Assembly: GCA_017434685.1 (NCBI GenBank)
Contig: JAFREV010000160.1
Location: 1-16,522, forward strand
DNA: 16,522 bases
Direction: 5' to 3'
Source of the DNA: Mogibacterium sp.
GTDB taxonomy: Bacteria > Bacillota > Clostridia > Peptostreptococcales > Anaerovoracaceae
The notes below the pieces were generated by a model. It was given only the letters and a program-made list of their open reading frames with translations. It ran no database searches and was not told the origin of the DNA. This document shows, in pieces, positions 1 to 7,483 of the stretch (positions are counted from its first letter, which is position 1; each line of letters opens with the position of its first letter). Made by a program: the position numbers and the translations under genes.

Positions 1-144
1 AGCTTTTTCAAGTATCTTATGCCATATCGGTTAACCATTATGTAACTATTTCAGTCCTACAATTATTATAGTCATTTTGACTTTGATTTATTGATTCAAT
101 TAAAGGAAACTATATATTTTAATCTGTTCTTAATGTACCGATTG

Positions 145-173
145 TTGACTGCCTGCGGCATAAATGTTATAGT
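145..173 (+). promoter_or_regulatory. Sigma-A-type promoter for the LytS-like/GGDEF operon
   Basis: TTGACT at 145-150 and TATAGT at 168-173 are separated by exactly 17 bp. Each matches the sigma-70/sigma-A consensus at five of six positions. The predicted start is near 180, giving a leader of about 90 nt. The phased GTTA repeats (184-247) would then lie just downstream of the start, where a bound protein would more likely block than activate transcription. A second candidate -10 (TATACT, 222-227) lies inside the repeats, without a good -35. Confidence 0.55.
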
Positions 174-183
174 TTATCAGCGA

Positions 184-247
184 ACGGTTACAGAACAGTT
201 ACACTTTAGTTAGTAATCAGTTATACTTTAGTTAGGGAACAGTTATA
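184..247 (+). promoter_or_regulatory. Six GTTA-centred 9-mers at exact 11-bp period, LytTR-type operator candidate
   Basis: The core GTTA occurs at 187, 198, 209, 220, 231 and 242, always 11 bp apart, so all copies face about the same side of the helix. The 9-mers are ACGGTTACA, ACAGTTACA, TTAGTTAGT, TCAGTTATA, TTAGTTAGG and ACAGTTATA. Alternate copies resemble each other more closely, giving a 22-bp super-period. LytTR-family response regulators (AgrA, VirR) are known to bind 9-bp direct repeats of the ACAGTTAAG type about 21-22 bp apart. Here the array precedes a LytS-type kinase, which fits that class, but the regulator itself is not in the window. Binding is inferred. Confidence 0.6.
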
Positions 248-271
248 TTTCTCAAGGGTAAATCAGTATTT

Positions 272-919
272 ATGGCACTATTCGGAAGCAAAAAATCCGC
301 AGATGTAGCGAATACATCCAATATCGGCGAAGCTGAAATGTTAAGACGTGACTACGGTTTGGCTAAAAACAGGCTGAAACCCCACTTCGTCAACAACATT
401 CTTTCTTCAATATATTATCTGTGCGAATCCGATCCTCAAAGAGCCCAGAAAGTTTCTATGGACTTCTCATCATATATGATGAACATCATTGAGAGGCTCG
501 ATACTCACGGACTTGCACCTTTCTCAAAGGAACTTGACCTGATCAAAGCTTATATTTCTATCGAAGACCTCAGATTGGAGAATAAACTGAAGTCGGATTA
601 CGATATTTATATCAGCGACTTTGAGGTCCCTCCTATGTCACTTGAACCTCTGGTGGAGATTGCAGTTAAGCACAACATTGCAGCCAAGCCGGAAGGCGGC
701 ATGGTCACAATCGCGACCAGAAGACTTGCCGAGGAAGGTGTGCAGATTAAGATTTCCGATAACGGTGTCGGATTTGATCCGGCAGATCCTGATTTCGACC
801 AGACGGATCTTCAGAATGTAAGAAGCAGACTTAAAAGCGAACTTGGAGCCGAGCTGACTGTAAACAGCGCACCCGGTCAAGACACTGAGTTCACAATAGT
901 CTTCTACCCTAATAAATAA
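272..919 (+). CDS. LytS/YehU-family histidine kinase-like protein, cytosolic, degenerate N-box
   Basis: This 215-aa soluble protein has the core of a LytS/YehU-type sensor kinase and no membrane or sensor domain. Residues 35-78 match the His_kinase domain, with LKPHFVNNILSSI placing the phospho-acceptor at His38. Residues 118-212 form a HATPase_c fold: VPPMSLEPLVE leads into the N-box, and ISDNGVGFDP (161-170) is the G1 box. The N-box reads VEIAVKH where the family has VENAIKH, so the Mg-binding Asn is replaced by Ile130 (codon ATT, one base from AAT). ATP-dependent autophosphorylation may therefore be weak or lost. Family members usually have N-terminal membrane segments and a LytTR response regulator next door; both are missing. 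It shares a transcript with the GGDEF gene 20 bp downstream. It could act as a scaffold or anti-regulator. The family call is firm, the activity is not. Confidence 0.8.
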   Translation: MALFGSKKSADVANTSNIGEAEMLRRDYGLAKNRLKPHFVNNILSSIYYLCESDPQRAQKVSMDFSSYMMNIIERLDTHGLAPFSKELDLIKAYISIEDLRLENKLKSDYDIYISDFEVPPMSLEPLVEIAVKHNIAAKPEGGMVTIATRRLAEEGVQIKISDNGVGFDPADPDFDQTDLQNVRSRLKSELGAELTVNSAPGQDTEFTIVFYPNK

Positions 920-939
920 AACCAGATTGGAGCATAGAA

Positions 940-1818
940 ATGATACAACAGCAAGACGAACAACTTCGTGCAGAACTGGAAAGATTGCAGGCGCGTTATG
1001 ACTTCCTGCTTGCGGCTGTAGACAACTTGCCAAATCCGATATTCATGAAGGACGAAGGAGCTAAGTTCTTCTTCTTCAATAAAGCATATTCGGAATTCTT
1101 CAACATGAAGCGCAGTGAGTACATAGGAAAGACCGTACTCGATCTTGACTATCTGCCGCATGAAGATCGTGAACGTTTCCAGAGTGAAGACCTCAAAGCT
1201 ATTCGGCAGCTCGATGTCATCAGCTATGATGCTACATTTACGGCCCCTGACGGCGAAGACCACCCTACTTATTACTGGTCTCGCGGATTTGAGGATACAA
1301 AAAACGGAAAACACGGTTTGGTCGGTGAAATCGTAGACCTCTACAAAGAGCGCAAGACCAATGTCTACAATCGTTCAGTTCTCTGGGATAAGGAAAACGA
1401 GCTGATTGAAAGTGCCGAAAGCGGTTCTGCAAACTCCTACCTGGTGCTCTTCGACCTTGACAACTTCGGAAGAGTAAACGAAGAGTGCGGGCATCTCAAA
1501 GGCGACGAAATGCTTGCGCAGTTCGCAGGCCTTCTGAGAATGGAATGCCGCTCGACAGATCTTCCTGTCAGATACGGCGGAGATGAGTTCATACTCGTTC
1601 TGAACAATACGGATAGCAAAGAGGCTGAGGAAATCGCCGACAGAATCAGAAAGAGATGCGAAAGAGAACTCCTGATGCCGAACGGTGAAGCCATCACAGT
1701 AAGTGCCGGAGTCACTTCAATCGGCGAGTCGGATAACATAGACAACATATCCGCTCAACTGCAGAAGTTCCTTGCAGAGTCCAAGGAGCAGGGGCGCAAC
1801 AAAGTAATCACTATGTAA
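940..1818 (+). CDS. PAS-GGDEF diguanylate cyclase
   Basis: This 292-aa protein is predicted to make cyclic di-GMP from two GTP. A short coiled-coil-like start (3-20) is followed by a PAS domain (about 20-135, beginning DNLPNPIFMKDEG) and a GGDEF domain (about 141-290). The active-site loop is intact: RYGGDEF, with GGDEF at 213-217. FDLDNFGRVNEECGH (171-185) carries the metal and guanine-binding positions. An RxxD motif (Arg204-Asp207), five residues before GGDEF, is the usual inhibitory product-binding site, so feedback control is likely. No membrane segment is seen, so the PAS domain would sense a cytosolic ligand, redox state or partner. The start is supported by GGAG at 929-932, seven bases from the ATG. 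The gene is co-directional with the LytS-like gene and convergent with an operon encoding the opposing HD-GYP phosphodiesterase. Confidence 0.9.
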   Translation: MIQQQDEQLRAELERLQARYDFLLAAVDNLPNPIFMKDEGAKFFFFNKAYSEFFNMKRSEYIGKTVLDLDYLPHEDRERFQSEDLKAIRQLDVISYDATFTAPDGEDHPTYYWSRGFEDTKNGKHGLVGEIVDLYKERKTNVYNRSVLWDKENELIESAESGSANSYLVLFDLDNFGRVNEECGHLKGDEMLAQFAGLLRMECRSTDLPVRYGGDEFILVLNNTDSKEAEEIADRIRKRCERELLMPNGEAITVSAGVTSIGESDNIDNISAQLQKFLAESKEQGRNKVITM

Positions 1819-1869
1819 TAAGAAGGCTTTACAACTTCATTTGGGGTCAAGTAAAGAATAAACCAAATC

Positions 1870-1898
1870 AAGAGGGGATGCATTGCATCCCCTCTTTT
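1870..1898 (+). terminator. Intrinsic terminator after the GGDEF gene
   Basis: An 11-bp perfect stem (1871-1881 with 1885-1895, AGAGGGGATGC paired with its complement) has a 3-nt ATT loop and is followed by TTTT. It lies 50 bases after the GGDEF stop codon and before the end of the convergent kinase gene. The T-tract favours termination of + strand transcripts; on the - strand the tail is poor in U. Confidence 0.85.
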
Positions 1899-1931
1899 AG
1901 TCCTTGCTCCGATTTATTATCGGTATCCGCC

Positions 1932-4598
1932 CTATTCAACGATCTTGCTTTCATATACCAAACCTACGCAGTTGGCTCCGAGGTTGGCAAACGAAGCTGC
2001 CGATGCTTTGTTGACTATGATCTCGTCGAACTGGATGTATTTGCCTATGTTCTCAAGAATAACTGCTCTCTGTTCAGGAGGATATCCCGAGAAAACAACA
2101 TACAGCTTGTCCGTCTTAATCTTGTTTCTGTTCTGCAGACAGCCTCTGACGAACTGGATGCCCGTACTTCTGATGTATCCGAGCAGGAAGCGTCTTATCC
2201 TGAGACGTCCCTTCTTGATCGTAAATACCGGCTCGAAGTTCAAGACATTCATAAGTACTCGAGGTACGATATTCGCTCTGTACTTACTGTTGACTTCGAG
2301 AAGCGACGGCACGAGGAAGTTAAGCTGTATTCTCTTCTTGTAGCGCTCGAGTTCCTCCAGCGCTTCCTCGAGTCTGAGTCCGCTCTTGAAGAGTTCGGAT
2401 GCTTTTACGGCCATCATTCCGAGGCCTGCAGATATCTGCTCTGTATCCATAACCATGATGTTGCCGAAGCTGTTGGCTGCAAGCTGTGCATTTTCGTATG
2501 CACGGCTGACTGCTTTGGCACTTGAGAGGTGCAGTACAAATCTGGCCTCCGTCAGTACATCTCCGAAGAATCTCTCGTACTCCTCGACAGGCGCAGGCTC
2601 TGAATAAGCCATCTGACCCGAGCTTGAGAGGTAGTTCTGGAGGTTGTCCGCGTCTATCTCTTTCATGTCGCAGAATCTTCCGACACCGGTCTCGATATAA
2701 TACGGCATCACCTTGATGTCCATATCCCTCAGAATGTCATCCGGCAAATCGCAGATGCTGTCCGTCGTAATCATAAACGGAATCTTGTGAACCGTCTCGT
2801 ATGTGTTGAACACCTCTTCCTGAGTTGTTATCTTCTTCCTTTCAACCATATCAGGCGGCAGGCTTGCAAGCAGCAGTGCCTCGAGCTGAGATGACTGGAT
2901 CGGCTTGGCCAGATAAGCCGAGAAACCTCTGTCGATATAGAAGGCTTCCCTGTCGCTTCCGGCGTTAGCCGTAAGCGCGATTACCGGCGTGTTTCTGCAC
3001 AGGCCTTCAGGCTGCTGTCTGAGCCTTCTCAAAGCCTCTATTCCGTCCATCTGAGGCATCTCGTGGTCCATCAGGATGGTATCGTAGTGGTTCTGGGCCG
3101 TCAGTTCCAGACATTCCTTTCCGGACTTGGCCGTATCTACCTGAACTCTTGTCGCTCTCAGGAGCTTCTGGCAAACGATTCTGTTCATATCGTTGTCATC
3201 AACGACGAGAACTCTGGCCTCAGGCGCCTCGAATGACTGTTCATATTCCTCTGTCTCACGAGCGATAAGACCCGGTTTTCTGACTGTTCCCGCCTCTTTT
3301 GCAACGACTCCCTGAGGAATCTCGACGCGGAATGTGGAGCCTTTGGTGTAGATACTGTCTACAGTGAGATTTCCGCCCATAAGCTCTGTAAGCTGCTTGG
3401 AAATCGCCAGTCCGAGGCCGGTACCTTCTATGTTCTTGGTATCGCTTCCCTCTACGCGGCGGAACGCATCGAAGAGGTACTGTATGTCTTCCTTACGGAT
3501 ACCTATACCTGTATCCTCGACTTCTATAGCCAGTATGAATTTATCCGTTCCGACAAACTCTCCTCCGAATCTCAGGATGACCGAACCTTCTTCCGTGTAC
3601 TTAATCGCGTTGGTCAGGAGGTTGGTGACAACCTGTTTGATTCTGTTTTCATCTCCATACAGATAAGGCGGTAAGTTCTCTGAAACCTGTATGTCAAATC
3701 TGAGTTCCTTTTCATTTGCACGGTTCCAGTGCAGATTCGTGATATCGCTCAGCATACGGCTTGTGTCGTATTCGGTCGGAACAATTTCCATCTTTTCTGA
3801 CTGAATCTTGGACATATCCAGAAGATCGTTGATGAGCGTGAGCAGCATCTTACTCGCGTTCTGGATGTTGTATGTATTCTCAAGAACTTCCTGCGAGAGG
3901 TTTTTCTCACGCATGTTCATCTCGTTGAGTCCGATAATAGTACTGATAGGAGTACGTATCTCGTGGCTCATTGATGAGAAGAAGTTGTTCTGCGTTCTGT
4001 TGAGTTTCTCAACCTCCTGAGACTGCTCTTTGGCATTTTTTAGCTCTACTTCGAGAACCTTACTTTGCACCAAATATACAGCTCCGATTATGGTCGTTAC
4101 GAGAATGAGTGACAGCAGAGTATCTGCTTCCTCGCTGATTCCCTCATGCAAAGGCACCACCCATTCCGGATGTGCGATACCGAGATAGATACTTTCGGCT
4201 ATCGACAGCATTGCAGTGCATATAAATACGAATAGTAGTTTGCCCCTGAACAGCAAGAATACCACGACGCCCCCGAGTATCAGCCAAAAAGGCGCACCGC
4301 TGTGGATTCCTCCGCCCATGAGATATCCCATAGGCAGGATAAATGCGTGTGATATCAGCACTATTACTATGCCGCAGGCATTATACTTCTTCGTTTTCAG
4401 TGCAACTCTCATTACCACTAAAGTCAGTATCATTGCCGCAACGGAAGCTCCGGCAAGTCCAATCCTCGATGCGGTCGCCAGTACTGTAACAAGTACGATA
4501 AAGAGAGAGAAGCATACCAGCATTGAGGCAAACACAAATCTTCTTTCTTCAAGAGATCTCTCTTGAGAGAATATATAATCTCTGATCTTCCTAATCAT
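1932..4598 (-). CDS. Membrane hybrid histidine kinase-receiver fused to a C-terminal DegV domain
   Basis: This 888-aa protein has five or six hydrophobic segments (about 22-178), then HisKA with SMSHEIRTP (phospho-acceptor His212). HATPase_c follows (N-box TNLLTNAIKYT near 326-335, G1 EDTGIGI 361-367, G2 GTGLGLAIS 392-400), then a receiver (462-580) with Asp467/Asp468, phospho-acceptor Asp511 in LMDHEMP and Lys565. Residues 608-888 are a full-length DegV-type domain: ITTDSICDLPDD, then YSEPAP, LSSAKAVSRAY and VMDTEQISAGLG align with DegV TDSTCDLP, TSQPSP, ISSxLSGTY and VIDSxxxSxGxG. DegV/FakB proteins bind fatty acids and are normally stand-alone soluble proteins of about 280 aa. The ligand-contact motifs here are diverged, so it may be a sensory or output module. 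The start codon overlaps the previous stop as TAATG, with GGAGGTGA at 4605-4612. It is the last gene of a three-gene signalling operon. Confidence 0.88.
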   Translation of the reverse strand: MIRKIRDYIFSQERSLEERRFVFASMLVCFSLFIVLVTVLATASRIGLAGASVAAMILTLVVMRVALKTKKYNACGIVIVLISHAFILPMGYLMGGGIHSGAPFWLILGGVVVFLLFRGKLLFVFICTAMLSIAESIYLGIAHPEWVVPLHEGISEEADTLLSLILVTTIIGAVYLVQSKVLEVELKNAKEQSQEVEKLNRTQNNFFSSMSHEIRTPISTIIGLNEMNMREKNLSQEVLENTYNIQNASKMLLTLINDLLDMSKIQSEKMEIVPTEYDTSRMLSDITNLHWNRANEKELRFDIQVSENLPPYLYGDENRIKQVVTNLLTNAIKYTEEGSVILRFGGEFVGTDKFILAIEVEDTGIGIRKEDIQYLFDAFRRVEGSDTKNIEGTGLGLAISKQLTELMGGNLTVDSIYTKGSTFRVEIPQGVVAKEAGTVRKPGLIARETEEYEQSFEAPEARVLVVDDNDMNRIVCQKLLRATRVQVDTAKSGKECLELTAQNHYDTILMDHEMPQMDGIEALRRLRQQPEGLCRNTPVIALTANAGSDREAFYIDRGFSAYLAKPIQSSQLEALLLASLPPDMVERKKITTQEEVFNTYETVHKIPFMITTDSICDLPDDILRDMDIKVMPYYIETGVGRFCDMKEIDADNLQNYLSSSGQMAYSEPAPVEEYERFFGDVLTEARFVLHLSSAKAVSRAYENAQLAANSFGNIMVMDTEQISAGLGMMAVKASELFKSGLRLEEALEELERYKKRIQLNFLVPSLLEVNSKYRANIVPRVLMNVLNFEPVFTIKKGRLRIRRFLLGYIRSTGIQFVRGCLQNRNKIKTDKLYVVFSGYPPEQRAVILENIGKYIQFDEIIVNKASAASFANLGANCVGLVYESKIVE

Positions 4599-7483
4599 TA
4601 TGCGTCACCTCCGATTACATTCAGTTCTGCAATCGCACCTTCGAAATCGAAGGCCTGCGCTTTTCTCTCCACTCCGCTGAGCACATCAGCCAGAGGTTTT
4701 CCGTTCAATGTCCGGCCGTGATATTTGTCTAGGCATTCCGTAAATGCTCTGGTCTCGAATGTCTCGAGACATTCAATGAGCTCAGCTCTGATAGCGTTCC
4801 AATCATCTATGTCGCTAACTCTGGTCGTAGTTTCGGCTTTGGCCTTAGCATCAGCTTTGGCTTTGGCCTTTTTCTTACTGTCGTCGCTCTTTGCTTCGTC
4901 CCTGGACTTATTATGGTCAGGCTCAGCACTGTCGCCTTTCAGATATTTATTCAGCATTTTGAGCATGCGGTCATACTCTTTAGAGAACGCATCATGATGC
5001 ATCATGATGATATCCTCGTTCTCTTCCTTGCCGGCCATTTCCTGTGTGAATGCGAGCTCCGAAAGTTCATTGGCTCCCAGAGTCTTGGAAGTGCTCTTGA
5101 TCGTATGTGCGAGTATTGAATAGTTCTTCCAATCCTTGGCATCATAGGCAGTCTTGAGGTCTTCGACATATTTCTTGCCGCTCTTGCAATAGACCTCAGC
5201 AAGTTCCTTGAAGTCTTCAATTGAGCCGCAGTAAAGAATGGCGGCTTCCATATCAATACCCTTGAGTTCCTCATCCTCAGACGATTCTTCAACTTCATGA
5301 GGGCTGGCGATGAGAGTCTCCTTGCGGGAAGCTTTCGTTTCCTTAGTTTCCTTAGTTTCCTTCGTCTCTGCAGTCTCGACAGCATCTTTTGTCTCTTCCG
5401 GCTCTTGCGGCTCGGCATCAGCACTCGTGCCCTGAATCTGTTTGTCCACAGGAATGAAGCGCTGCAATACATCGTTAAGAAGTGCCGTATCTATTGGTTT
5501 GGCCACAAACTCGTTAAAACCTTCGTTCAGGAACATCTCACGCGATCCGGCAATTGCGTTTGCAGTCAGCGCTATGATAGGAACCTGTGCGAAGTATACG
5601 CCCGGCTTGCTTCTGATGTGGTGGAAGCATTCGACACCGTCCATTCCCGGCATCATGTGATCCATGAATACGAAATCGTAATCTCTGGAGTCGATGAGGT
5701 TGAGGGCTTCCTTTCCCGAAGTTGCCGTCACGATCTTAATGCGGTACTTACGCAGCAGCCCTTCCACAACCTTGAGGTTCATGAGGTTGTCGTCTACGAC
5801 CAGTATCTTGGCAGTCGGTGCAACGAACTCCTTCTGTTTCTTTCTCCTGGCTGTCGTCGGCTGCTCTCTTCCGTTGAGGATCTCCGCGAGCATGATGGAG
5901 TTGTATGGTTTATGCAGCACATGAATCTTGGATGCGACATTGACGGTGTCTGCATAGTCCAGAATGAGCACGATGGTGATCATGCCGGCAAGCGCATCGA
6001 AGTATTCTTTGTCCTGCATGTACTCGTCTTTTCCGAGCACCAGATAGATTCCCCACTCCTTGGATGCGATACGTTTCACTTCTTCGAGAGTCGATGCTCT
6101 CTGGGAAGCCACTCCGAAGTAATCCGCAAAGTGGTTGATCTGCTCGGCAAGGGCATCTCTCATGAGAGAATTATCAGAGCGAGAATTGTAGTACCATACC
6201 ATCTTGATGGTTCCCGGATGTTGCAGGGAGATGCACGGATCGCTCTTGACCACTTTTTGCGGGATGGAAAATGTAAATTCGCTTCCGTATCCCGGCTTTG
6301 ATTTGATGGTCATGAATCCGCCCATTATCTTGATGAGCGAGGACGAAATGGTCAGACCGAGTCCCATTCCGGTACTCTTTCTGTTCCTGTCGCTGTCCTG
6401 CTGATAGAATCCTCTGAGTATCTGTTCCTGTTCCTCGAGGGAAAGGCCTATACCGGTATCTCTTACGGAGATAATCAGGTTGATTCCGTATCTCTCTTTT
6501 CTGTATGTAACACTTACAATAACTCCGCCTTCGGTGGTGAATTTAATGGCATTACTGATAAGGCTGCTGAGTATTCGTCTGAGCTGCTGCTCATCTCCCT
6601 CAAGCAGGCAAGGAATATTAGGGTCACAGTCGAAGAGAACCTCAAGATTCTTCTCGCTGTTCTCAAAGACCATGGTGTTCATTACGTCATTAATTGTGGA
6701 TGTGATGTTGTACTCGCGCGGGCTCAACAAGAGCGTTCCTGACTCGAGAGCCGAATAATCCATAACATCGCTTATGATGTTCTGGAGCTCAACGCTCGTC
6801 ATCTGTATGTCTACTACATTTCTGTGAACATCATCCGTGAGCGGTTTTTGAAGTAAAATCTCGCACATTCCGGAGATTGTGTTGACCGGTGTACGAAGTT
6901 CGTGAGAGGTATTGGCTACGAAGTCGTCTTTGATCTTCATCTCCTTATTAACTCTCTGTTCAAGCAGAATGGTGTCTTCTTCTTCCTGAACGTGATGTCT
7001 GATCCTGTAGATGCACAGAATGATCAGGGCAATCAAGGATAGAAGCTGAAGCATAAAACGGCTCTTCTCAAGCTTGGTGTCAAGTATAAGCATTTCACTA
7101 TTTACCGTTGCATGGTAGATGAATAGAATCACGGTCTCCGCTACTACGATATCCATAATTCTCACTATTTCGTACAATGACAATAGTACGAATTGGGTAC
7201 ATATGGTCGGTATGAGAACCATGAAGTTCTCTCCCTGTATTCCGTACAGGAATATATTGAGACATGTCGCCATGGTTACTATCGCCGCCCGGAAGATGTA
7301 TGACCGGAACTTCACTACATAGCTCCACCATACGAAAGCGAGTTCCGCCGCTATCAACGGGATGTAGAACAGCGGCCAGGCTTCGACCTGCGTAACAATT
7401 ATCATCAGCACGGAAAAGAACGTATACGCTGTGGTAATCAGCAATTCTCTCCGTCTTTCGCGTAAGCTTATGTGATCGTTCAT
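4598..7483 (-). CDS. Membrane hybrid histidine kinase with pseudo-receiver, receiver and HPt domains
   Basis: This 961-aa phosphorelay kinase begins with about six membrane segments (15-160). HisKA carries NTSHELRTPV (His194). HATPase_c has N-box LISNAIKFT (Asn311), G1 RDTGIGL and G2 TGMGLGLTIS. Residues 425-540 look like a degenerate receiver: a closing HKPYNS is kept but no acidic pocket or clear phospho-acceptor Asp is visible. A true receiver spans 558-677 (Asp564/565, Asp608 in FMDHMMPGMDG, Lys662). An acidic ETK-repeat linker (690-720) leads to an HPt domain (about 742-850) with LAHTIKSTSKTLG (His793). A Lys/Ala-rich linker and a small helical domain (890-961) end the protein. Complete internal relay parts (His, Asp, His) allow phosphate to pass to another receiver, for example that of the HD-GYP protein encoded just upstream. 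Its ATG overlaps that gene's stop (ATGA). Confidence 0.9.
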   Translation of the reverse strand: MNDHISLRERRRELLITTAYTFFSVLMIIVTQVEAWPLFYIPLIAAELAFVWWSYVVKFRSYIFRAAIVTMATCLNIFLYGIQGENFMVLIPTICTQFVLLSLYEIVRIMDIVVAETVILFIYHATVNSEMLILDTKLEKSRFMLQLLSLIALIILCIYRIRHHVQEEEDTILLEQRVNKEMKIKDDFVANTSHELRTPVNTISGMCEILLQKPLTDDVHRNVVDIQMTSVELQNIISDVMDYSALESGTLLLSPREYNITSTINDVMNTMVFENSEKNLEVLFDCDPNIPCLLEGDEQQLRRILSSLISNAIKFTTEGGVIVSVTYRKERYGINLIISVRDTGIGLSLEEQEQILRGFYQQDSDRNRKSTGMGLGLTISSSLIKIMGGFMTIKSKPGYGSEFTFSIPQKVVKSDPCISLQHPGTIKMVWYYNSRSDNSLMRDALAEQINHFADYFGVASQRASTLEEVKRIASKEWGIYLVLGKDEYMQDKEYFDALAGMITIVLILDYADTVNVASKIHVLHKPYNSIMLAEILNGREQPTTARRKKQKEFVAPTAKILVVDDNLMNLKVVEGLLRKYRIKIVTATSGKEALNLIDSRDYDFVFMDHMMPGMDGVECFHHIRSKPGVYFAQVPIIALTANAIAGSREMFLNEGFNEFVAKPIDTALLNDVLQRFIPVDKQIQGTSADAEPQEPEETKDAVETAETKETKETKETKASRKETLIASPHEVEESSEDEELKGIDMEAAILYCGSIEDFKELAEVYCKSGKKYVEDLKTAYDAKDWKNYSILAHTIKSTSKTLGANELSELAFTQEMAGKEENEDIIMMHHDAFSKEYDRMLKMLNKYLKGDSAEPDHNKSRDEAKSDDSKKKAKAKADAKAKAETTTRVSDIDDWNAIRAELIECLETFETRAFTECLDKYHGRTLNGKPLADVLSGVERKAQAFDFEGAIAELNVIGGDA
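4990..5009. repeat. 20-bp perfect palindrome inside the HPt-coding region
   Basis: CATCATGATG is followed directly by its own reverse complement (the same 10 bases), giving a perfect 20-bp palindrome. It encodes the Met-Met-His-His stretch of the HPt helix on the minus strand. It may simply follow from MMHHD codon choice. Confidence 0.5.
5337..5363 (-). repeat. Three tandem 9-nt units encoding an ETK linker repeat
   Basis: The + strand units GTTTCCTTA, GTTTCCTTA and GTTTCCTTC lie back to back, with a decayed fourth unit after them. On the coding strand they give Lys-Glu-Thr repeats in the acidic linker between the receiver and HPt domains of the 961-aa kinase. In-frame 9-nt repeats can change linker length by slippage without breaking the frame. 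Confidence 0.75.

Larger units (their letters stand above)
1..271 (+). other. AT-rich gene-free leader region upstream of the LytS-like gene
   Basis: No convincing gene is seen here. The first 140 bases are AT-rich. At 30-49 there is a GGTTAACC palindrome, and on the minus strand two GTTA cores 11 bp apart (9-mers ATAGTTACA and ATGGTTAAC). A sigma-A-like promoter lies at 145-173 and a phased repeat array at 184-247; both have their own entries. The ribosome binding site of the following gene is weak (AAGGG at 254-258, 13 bases before the ATG at 272). Confidence 0.7.

Noticed and set aside
184..247. CRISPR array
   Set aside because: Units are 9 bp at 11-bp spacing with no spacers of 25-45 bp; this is operator-like DNA, not a CRISPR.
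1878..2525. 215-codon open frame on the + strand starting in the terminator
   Set aside because: It begins inside the terminator hairpin and runs antisense to the DegV domain coding region.
4550..4565. Inverted repeat CAAGAGA/TCTCTTG near the start of the DegV-fusion kinase
   Set aside because: It has a 2-bp centre, lies in low-complexity coding sequence and has no regulatory context; probably chance.
5297..6301. 334-codon open frame on the + strand
   Set aside because: It lies wholly antisense to the receiver and linker parts of the 961-aa kinase, has no ribosome binding site or recognisable domain, and its composition mirrors the real gene.
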